Source: Alisma plantago-aquatica (lineage: Eukaryota; Streptophyta; Magnoliopsida; Alismatales; Alismataceae). Taken from it: 64,000 bases of DNA. A model generated the notes under the pieces. That model was given only the letters and a program-made list of their open reading frames with translations. It had not been told where the DNA came from and did no database searches. The DNA is taken from contig OY856409.1 in the NCBI GenBank assembly GCA_963693085.1, positions 294,786,058-294,850,057 on the forward strand, written 5' to 3'. The position numbers and the translations under genes were made by a program. This document shows positions 57,367 to 64,000 of the stretch, piece by piece (within the stretch, counting starts at the first letter, position 1; each line of letters begins with the position of its first letter).

Positions 57367-60300
57367 TGTGGGCTTTGATCTCCAAACCACGATATAAACA
57401 CGATTTAAACGTAGCGGAAGCGGTTCGATTAACAGCGGAAGACAAAAATCACAGAAAATTAAAACTTTTCGAGATAAGAGCTTGAATCCATAAAAACTTC
57501 TTTCATAAAAGGAGATAAATTGTTTACATCTTTGATAATTACTTCTTGAGTAATTATATACAACATGATACAAAATCTCAAGAACTCATAACCAAAATCT
57601 CAGACCAAAAGACTCCAAGACCTGAGAGTACAGAGGACATATAGGACTGACTCTAACTACACCACATGGCAAGCTAAATATCCACCTGAGATTTCACTGC
57701 TACCCCTGGTGCTGCTGCTGTTGGGACTGGTCACCTGTAGACCTGTTCCTCCATCCTCGACGTCCACCTAAAAAGTTGAAGACTACGGGGTGAGACAATT
57801 TTACATAATTGTCCCAGCGAGAGTTATGACTCTACGCCAGAAGCTTTATTATAGCACCTCAAAGAATAACTTAAGCAGTAAAAGCTTCAAAGTATTCAAC
57901 ATCAGATATAATAGTAAGCATGATTTCAACAGTTATGAAACATGAAGACATTTGCACTATACAGTGTAACATCAATCAATCAACTCGTAGTTATCTCTAA
58001 CAGGTATGCTACGTGGTGGATTATGTTTTTCAAACATTACTTTTATGCCCTTTGGAGATGAGGTTTACCACTCATACTCCAACCAATCACTGCTAAGTGC
58101 TTCGGTATCATACTAGGTCATCGAAAGAGCCGGATTCTCATGACCTTCACCTTCCTCAATCAGTAAGAGGATTACTTGTAGGACATCTCGTGCCTCTACT
58201 ATAATAGCTTACCAGGGTAATCTGGTCCTTCGCTATTTTAGAGTTACAGTGGCGTTTTGTACTCTCTTCGTCATCAGGAGATTTCATGTTTATCTTCCAC
58301 TGATATGGATATCTGTGCTTTCTTCGTTATCAGGAGGTTTCATGTCTACCATCCACTGATACGGTATGGGATTGTAGTGAAGGATTGACGGATTACACAT
58401 CTACATCAAACACCTACACTAGGATGTAAGGTTATACACATCCATATACCCCACATACTCAAAAGTATGTGATCCAGGAGTTCCCTTAGGAAAACCTGTT
58501 TCACCATCATTTGATCTCTGACAATGATGGATCTATGATCAGGGCTCTACATTACACTTGATTAGTTAGGTACATTCAGTATTCTTTTAACATCATACAT
58601 TGTTCTTCAAACAATAACATTAGCATAACAGCTATGAAATGAGAATACTAAATGTAACAAGCCTAACTCTCATCAATCATCATTTCTCAATACATTCATC
58701 ACAAGTCATCTCTAAAGCATGACCTTGATGGTATTTATGGCTCTCACAGCCCATTTAATTCATAGGTTGCCATTGACAAGGCATCAAGATATTTTACTAT
58801 TCATAAAGCTAACAACATGCTTTCAATGAATATAGCATCATCATCCATACCTGGATATGATCATCTTCATATCAGAACCTGCAAGGTTAATTCAACTGAT
58901 AAAAGCAATTCAAATCAAGAATTATACTTTCCACTCTTGCCATAAGAGCTAAGTTCCCTAATTCTCATCAATTAGGGTTTACTATTCACATTACATGCCA
59001 TCACCCTAGAATTAGGGTTTATTATTCACATTATGGTGAATTGAGCTCATAGCATCATCATGTATAAAATCATCATCATTAATGCCCTCAAGTTAGGTTA
59101 AGATTCACTAATTATCATAATTAGGGTTTCCATGATCTCTCATAGGTGGATCATACCCTAATCATGCACATTCATATATATATATTGAAGGTACATTACT
59201 TGGATTTCAACCATAATTGGGATCTTCTCTCTCCTCTTACTCATAGGTAATGATTACATCACTCTAGATTAGGTTGGGTTAAGTCCTTATTGACTATCAT
59301 AAACCAAATCACCACTATCATGTGATTAGGGTTTGATTAGAACAAGGTATTACTCAATTGAACCCTTCAAGGGTATTTTGGTAAATTACCCATTGATCAT
59401 CATCATGGGTCAATTCATTAGTCATTTAGTCCCTTAATGTCCTAAGTTACCATTAGGGTTTAGGTTAGATCACCATTGAACCATTTACACCTTCAAGTGA
59501 TTAAGTATAAACAACCTTGAAAACCTTCAAACGGTTTCAACCTTCAACCACCAAACGGTCTTGAGACCGTTTGGGTGTGTTGACCGTTTGGGGAGAGTTG
59601 ACTCTCAAACCGTTTGAAGCTTATGCGGTTTGAAACCGTTTGATCTTAAACGATCTTGAGATCGATTGGTCCAAACGACCTTGAGATCGTTTGAGCCCAA
59701 ACGGTCTTGAGACCGTTTGGTCCAAATGGGCTCAAACCGTTTGGACCTCAAAGGTGGATTAAAGGTTATAAACGATTGGGGTTTTCTATGTTGAAGCCTT
59801 CAATTGGCCAAATCCTTGTTAGCCACTTATCAATTGAGACAATTAGGGTTATCCTTAACCAATTGGTCACTCAATTGACCCTCAATTAATATCCAATTAG
59901 GGTTGGAGTTGGTTCAATTAAGGTCTATAATCGTTCAACCATCAACACTCAACAATGTGAATCAAATCGAAGTTGATCCCATCAATTGACCTTCAATCGG
60001 GCTCAAACTTGGCCCAAACGGTCTTGGGATCGTTTGGATAACCTCCAAACGGTCTTGAGACCGTTTGCCCAAGAATTCATCAAAATCTAAGTTGATTTGA
60101 TAGGGGTTGAATCTTAATTAAGTCACAAATCAGCAATTTGATTATTTCAATAACCCACTGTAATTGGGCCCTCAATTGATCAAATTACCTTAACCCTAGA
60201 CCTCCAAACGGTCTTGGATTGACACCAAACGGTCTTGAGACCGTTTGGATGAGTTCCAAATGGTCTTGAGACCGTTTACCCATCCATCCTTTGGACTCTA

Positions 60301-62181
60301 GTGAAAATTCATCAAGGTTTGATCTATTGAGTTGATCATCATATCAATACTTAATTGCAATATGATTTGGTACCTTTGGACCTTCAATTGGTCAACTATA
60401 CTTGACCCCAGACCTCTAAACGGTCTTGGGTGATCCCCAAACGGTCTTGAGACCGTTTGGATGATTCCCCAAATGGTCTTGAGACCGTTTGGACTAATCA
60501 ACCCAAAATCACTAATTAACTCATTGGAATTTCAGCACTGATTTCAATTTAGGATTTGCCCTATTAATCAACCTTCAACTCATAACTCGTTTGGAATTAA
60601 TCCATCAAATTTGGTGAGTCATTAATAAACATCATTATGAACAGTAATCCCAAACGGTCAATGCTTGGTCAACCATCTTAAACGGTCTTGAGACCGTTTG
60701 CCCAAAAAGGGCAAATTAAACAGATTGAAAATCAGAACTTAATTCAATTGGATTTGTTAATTGATTTGCTTATATCTGACGATTCATTTGGAGTTAACCC
60801 CTCAAATTTTGTGGGTGATCAGCCTACATAATTAGGAACAGGATTCCCATACGTTCGTCGCTTGGTCAACTGGACCAAACGGTCTTGAAGACCGTTTGCC
60901 TCCATGCGACCTTGAAACCGTTTGCCCACCAAACGGTTGTGCAAACCGCATGGGCAATTGGTTAGGACCGTTTAGTAAAGTGGAAATCCATAGATAAGCA
61001 TAGGAATTAACGCCCTTATCTTCTACCTCAAAAACAGTAGCAGTTATTCACGATTTTGCTTGCAAGGATGCAAGGGAAGATAGGGAAGAAGAAGAACTAG
61101 CAACTATATGCATGGAAAAAGATGTATAATCAAAGCATAAGGTTTAGAGTTATAAAACCCGCCTAAAGGTTGTTCCTTGAGCTTCAAGCTTCCAAGCTTC
61201 AGGTCTTTAATGGCGTCTTTGAGCTCTACAGGTCGGCCAAGGTGAATTCTCCAAGGAAAAGTTGGAAAGGAATGGCTAGAAAGATAAAGCTAGGTGAGCT
61301 AGCCATGAATTCAACCTTGAAATCGAGTTTCCTCCATGAATTCAAGCAAAAGGGATGATCCAAACTTACCTTGAACTCCCTGGTCGTTCTCCTATGCTCC
61401 AGAGCTCTGCCTTAGTCGGTTTGAGCAAGGGGGATAAGTGAGGGAATGAAAGAAACGTTCCCTTGCTTGCAAAGGAAGTGGTATATATATTTTGGGTGAA
61501 ATTTCAACATAAGAACATATGCTTTCCTCATTTCTCATCTAAGTCCTTCCTTTCTTCTTTGCACGTCCCCACATCTTATTTCTAAGGACAAACTCCTTCT
61601 AAGGTCAAAAAATTTGAGGGAAAAGAGGATCAACCCATCACTAAAGCATACACATAAAAGGGCTATTATACATACACCTTGATTATTCAATCACAAAGGT
61701 GTTCTTTATTATATGATTATTCAAATGAAGTGACCTTTTCATAATTTCTCTTCTAAATTATGCCAAGAGTCATAAAAGATATTTTAGATGATGTATTTTA
61801 CAAGTTGCACCCCTCAAATTGGGTAAATTGCACTTTACACCAATTTAGGGTTTTCAAGTACAGGGGTTGCTTCCACAGCTGCACCTTGGTGCTCAAGCTT
61901 GGGAAATCCCTCAAACTTCATCATAAACATCCTCATGATGTCTCGACATCAGAGGAACATCTCAACATGTGCAATTTGCAAGTTAATCCCTTAACTGGGT
62001 AATTTGCACATAGATCCTTGTATTACAAAACAATGCTACAACTTTATATATAAAGGAGCAAAATTGAAATATATGTTTCTGAGGAACTTAATTACATGCC
62101 CAAAGTTAATCACAAGGATTTAATTACATATTTAGGAAAAACACCTAGGGTTAGTTCATGACCCAGGTCAGGGATGTTACA
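57367..62181 (-). mobile_element. Solo LTR E (4815 bp), same family as element A
   Basis: It begins TGTGGGCTTTG, ends GGGATGTTACA exactly like A's LTR, and is flanked by TCAAA. It has no primer site or coding region, so it is a recombination-derived solo LTR. Order and motifs follow A's LTR: the conserved block (57764-57840), the TAGGGTTT-rich part (58970-59470) and the ACGGTC array (59527-60960). Sequence divergence from A is substantial, so it is a sister subfamily. Internal ORFs (59707, 60298, 61170, 61760) lack domains. Confidence 0.95.
59527..60960. repeat. Palindromic ACGGTCT..AGACCGT array (solo LTR E)
   Basis: Five exact 22-bp units consist of arms CAAACGGTCT and AGACCGTTTG separated by TG, starting at 59552, 59698, 60046, 60226 and 60438. 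At least six near-copies lie at 60014, 60256, 60470, 60679, 60875 and around 59650-59700, plus many single arms. Each exact unit is a near-perfect palindrome able to form a 10-bp stem. Spacing is irregular (about 150-350 bp between exact units). Confidence 0.95.
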
Positions 62182-63236
62182 TCAAATGTGTTTCACGGAC
62201 TTAAAAATGAAGATCCGGTGACTCATATAAGCCAGTTCGTGGAGAACTGTGATATGATCAAGATAGATAGGTTTCCATAGGAGACGTTGTACTTGAAGCT
62301 ATTTCCCAGCTCTCTGGCGGGAAATGCACGAGAATGGCTACATAATCTTGATGATGAGTATGTGGAATCATGGAACCACATGGTGAAAGTGTTCTTTGAA
62401 AGATTCTTTCCGCCCGAGAAGACAAATGATATGATCAGAAACATTCATAATTTTAGTCAAGAAGCAGGCGAGACTTACTCTGAGACCTGGGAACGGTTTC
62501 AGATCATGCTGCGGAGGTGCCCCCATCATGGGCTTGATAAGGAGAAGCAGGTTAAAATCTTCTATTTTGCTCTTTCCGAGCATGATAGAAGTAACTTAGA
62601 TTCTGCAGGTTTTGGGGTTCTTCTTAAACAACAAGGGCATGAGGTGTTGGGAAATTTTGAAGAACATGGCAAAGAAGCAATCTTGGGGCGACAGGGATGC
62701 ACCAGAACAAGTGAAAGTTGCAGGTGAGTCCAGGGCCATTAAGGAGCTGAATGATAAATTAGACCTTCTAGCCAAGAAATTGCTTTCCAAAGAAGATGTG
62801 GAATCCGGGGAGGAAGCCCAAGTCAAATTTATGCAGCAACAGGGCTACAGAAACAATGATTATGCTTGGAGGAAGGATAGGAAATTCTCATGGAAGGATC
62901 CGAACAACTTCCTATAAGATCCAGATGCAAAGCCACAACCAAGGGCTGAAGACAAAAGAACTGAGTTGCTTAGTCAAGTGGTGCAGCAAAATCAGGAGAT
63001 GATGAGCATGTTTAGTAAGCAGTTGCAGTCTCAGGGTGAGATCTTGACTAAATTTGGGCAAACATTGCAAAGCCATGGAGCACATCTGAGGGCACTAGAG
63101 ATGACTATGACCTAGATTTCCAATGAAGTGGCAGCCATGAAGCATGCAAATCAACAAAGATAGGCCGGGAATGCAGAGGCTATTCAAGCACATCATCAAG
63201 TTAAGTACATATCTGTGATTACTGAGGCAGAGCCCC
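62182..63236 (+). pseudogene. Element C gag, capsid and C-terminal part
   Basis: It continues from the solo LTR with VFHGLKNEDPVTHISQFVEN, then a TAG at 62278, then FPSSLAGNAREWLHNLDDEY and the strongly conserved Athila/Tat segment GETYSETWERFQIMLRRCPH (62470-62530). A frameshift near 62605 moves the reading to NNKGMRCWEILKNMAKKQSW and a helical, Lys/Glu-rich tail (IKELNDKLDLLAKKLLSKED). TAA at 62915 and TAG codons at about 63114 and 63162 interrupt a Gln-rich coiled-coil-like tail (QQNQEMMSMFSKQLQSQGE). Gag would form the particle. Confidence 0.85.
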
Positions 63237-64000
63237 GGTGGTGGAAGTCCAGGACAAAAGCAAAATATTTTTGATACAGAGGCTACACCGAGAATACCAT
63301 ATCCTCACAGTCATTATGGACTACCTGGAGAATATATCCCATTCAGAAAATCCCGCCAAAATCCCACCACGGTCGTGCACGCACCTAGGCAAGAAGAGCA
63401 GGTGAAGGCCATGCATCAGGGTGAAGTTACATTCACTGAGGGAGAGGAGCCGCCACAAGTTACACCTGTTATAAATGATGTACCAAAGTCTATGCCAGAG
63501 GGTGACATTGAAGCAAGCTTAGGGGAGGAGACCCCGAAAAGCACATATGAGCCACCTCACAAGCCTTTAAATGAGGCAATGGTGTCTTTTCCGGATAATC
63601 AGAGGCCGAAGAAAGAGCATCGACACTATAGGAAGTTCTTGGAGATGTTCAGAAGACTCCATATCAATATTCCGATAGTGGAAATGATAGAGCATATTCC
63701 TGCACATGGGAGGTTTATCAAGGATATCATCACTAAGAGGAGGCGGATCAAAGACACAGATGTTTTTCGGGTGAATGAGATGGTGAGCTCAATTATCAAT
63801 GGGAGTTTGCCACAGAAGAGGAAAGACCCAGGAGGCTGCTACATTCCATGTTCTATAGGCGGTCAACAGTTTCCAAAAGCACAGTGTGATTCAGGCGCCA
63901 GCATTAATCTTATGCCAATGTCCACATTTCAAAAGCTTGGGTTGAAGAAAATAATGAAATCAGCGACAACTATTGAGTTGGCGGATGGTTCCATTGTGAA
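63237..64000 (+). pseudogene. Element C protease (partial, runs off the window)
   Basis: An uninterrupted frame of about 254 codons from 63237 to the window end follows a frameshift relative to the gag tail. It has a low-complexity linker, then YRKFLEMFRRLHINIPIVEM and HGRFIKDIITKRRRIKD (63620-63750), the pre-protease segment, and the retropepsin active site CDSGASINLMP (63885) with an intact D-S-G, followed by IELADGSIV. It is typical Athila protease. The active-site motif is the only intact catalytic triplet in the window. RT and integrase would follow outside. Confidence 0.85.

Larger units (their letters stand above)
55299..64000 (+). mobile_element. Element C: Athila-like Ty3/gypsy element, 5' part
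   Basis: The 5' LTR (55299-56911), tRNA-Asp-type primer site (56918), gag (57101-57366 and 62182 onward) and protease (63237 to the window end) are in order on the plus strand. It is inserted in B's 3' LTR. It is interrupted in gag by solo LTR E. The remaining pol and the 3' LTR lie outside the window. Gag has stops and frameshifts, so it is not functional. Confidence 0.85.

Overview
This window looks like repeat-rich, pericentromeric-type DNA from a flowering plant. It is AT-rich and made almost wholly of decayed LTR retrotransposons inserted into one another. I see no intact host gene, no tRNA or rRNA gene, and nothing bacterial. The plant assignment rests on chromodomain-bearing Ty3/gypsy polyproteins, Athila/Tat-type gag and protease, a Ty1/copia gag-pol of plant type, and primer-binding sites complementary to plant initiator-Met and Asp tRNAs. 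The species cannot be named from the sequence.

Layout. Positions 186-11951 hold element A, a minus-strand chromovirus with very long LTRs (4.76 kb for the complete one) around a gutted 3.2-kb interior. A sits in an older chromovirus LTR remnant (11957-13406). Positions 13407-22890 are a very decayed plus-strand Athila/Tat-like element G. Its protease and its 3' polypurine tract can still be read, and another LTR-like piece lies inside it (19421-about 20700). G's 3' LTR is cut at 22891 by element B.

Element B is a plus-strand Tekay/Del-like chromovirus with its 5' LTR at 22891-27057 and coding region at 39655-44121. Its 3' LTR is split into 44162-44460 and 51761-55298. B has been invaded repeatedly. 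A copia element J (27294-about 39652) lies in its gag leader. J carries a solo LTR F (27816-31590, TSD CTTTC) and a GC-rich poly(A) retroposon K (34314-35198). A non-autonomous Tat-like element D (44461-51755, TSD CTTGG) lies in B's 3' LTR. Athila-like element C starts at 55299, also in B's 3' LTR, and runs off the window. Inside C's gag is a solo LTR E (57367-62181, TSD TCAAA) of the same family as A.

Coding capacity is broken throughout. Stops in the A and B integrases are all TAG, mostly at positions where relatives have CAG, as expected from decay of methylated cytosines. Several catalytic residues are gone: B's reverse transcriptase box reads FIND, B's protease Asp is Val, and the second integrase Asp is lost in both A and B.

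The most interesting structure is non-coding. Nearly every LTR family here carries its own dense array of short, mostly palindromic, CG-containing motifs. Examples are CAAACGGTCT/AGACCGTTTG pairs in A and E, GTCGATACCATCGAC in C, GCACGGCCGTGC in D, GGTCGCTACA in B and GATGACCGT in J. Separately, a block of about 60 bp is conserved between the A, B and E LTRs and is weaker in F.
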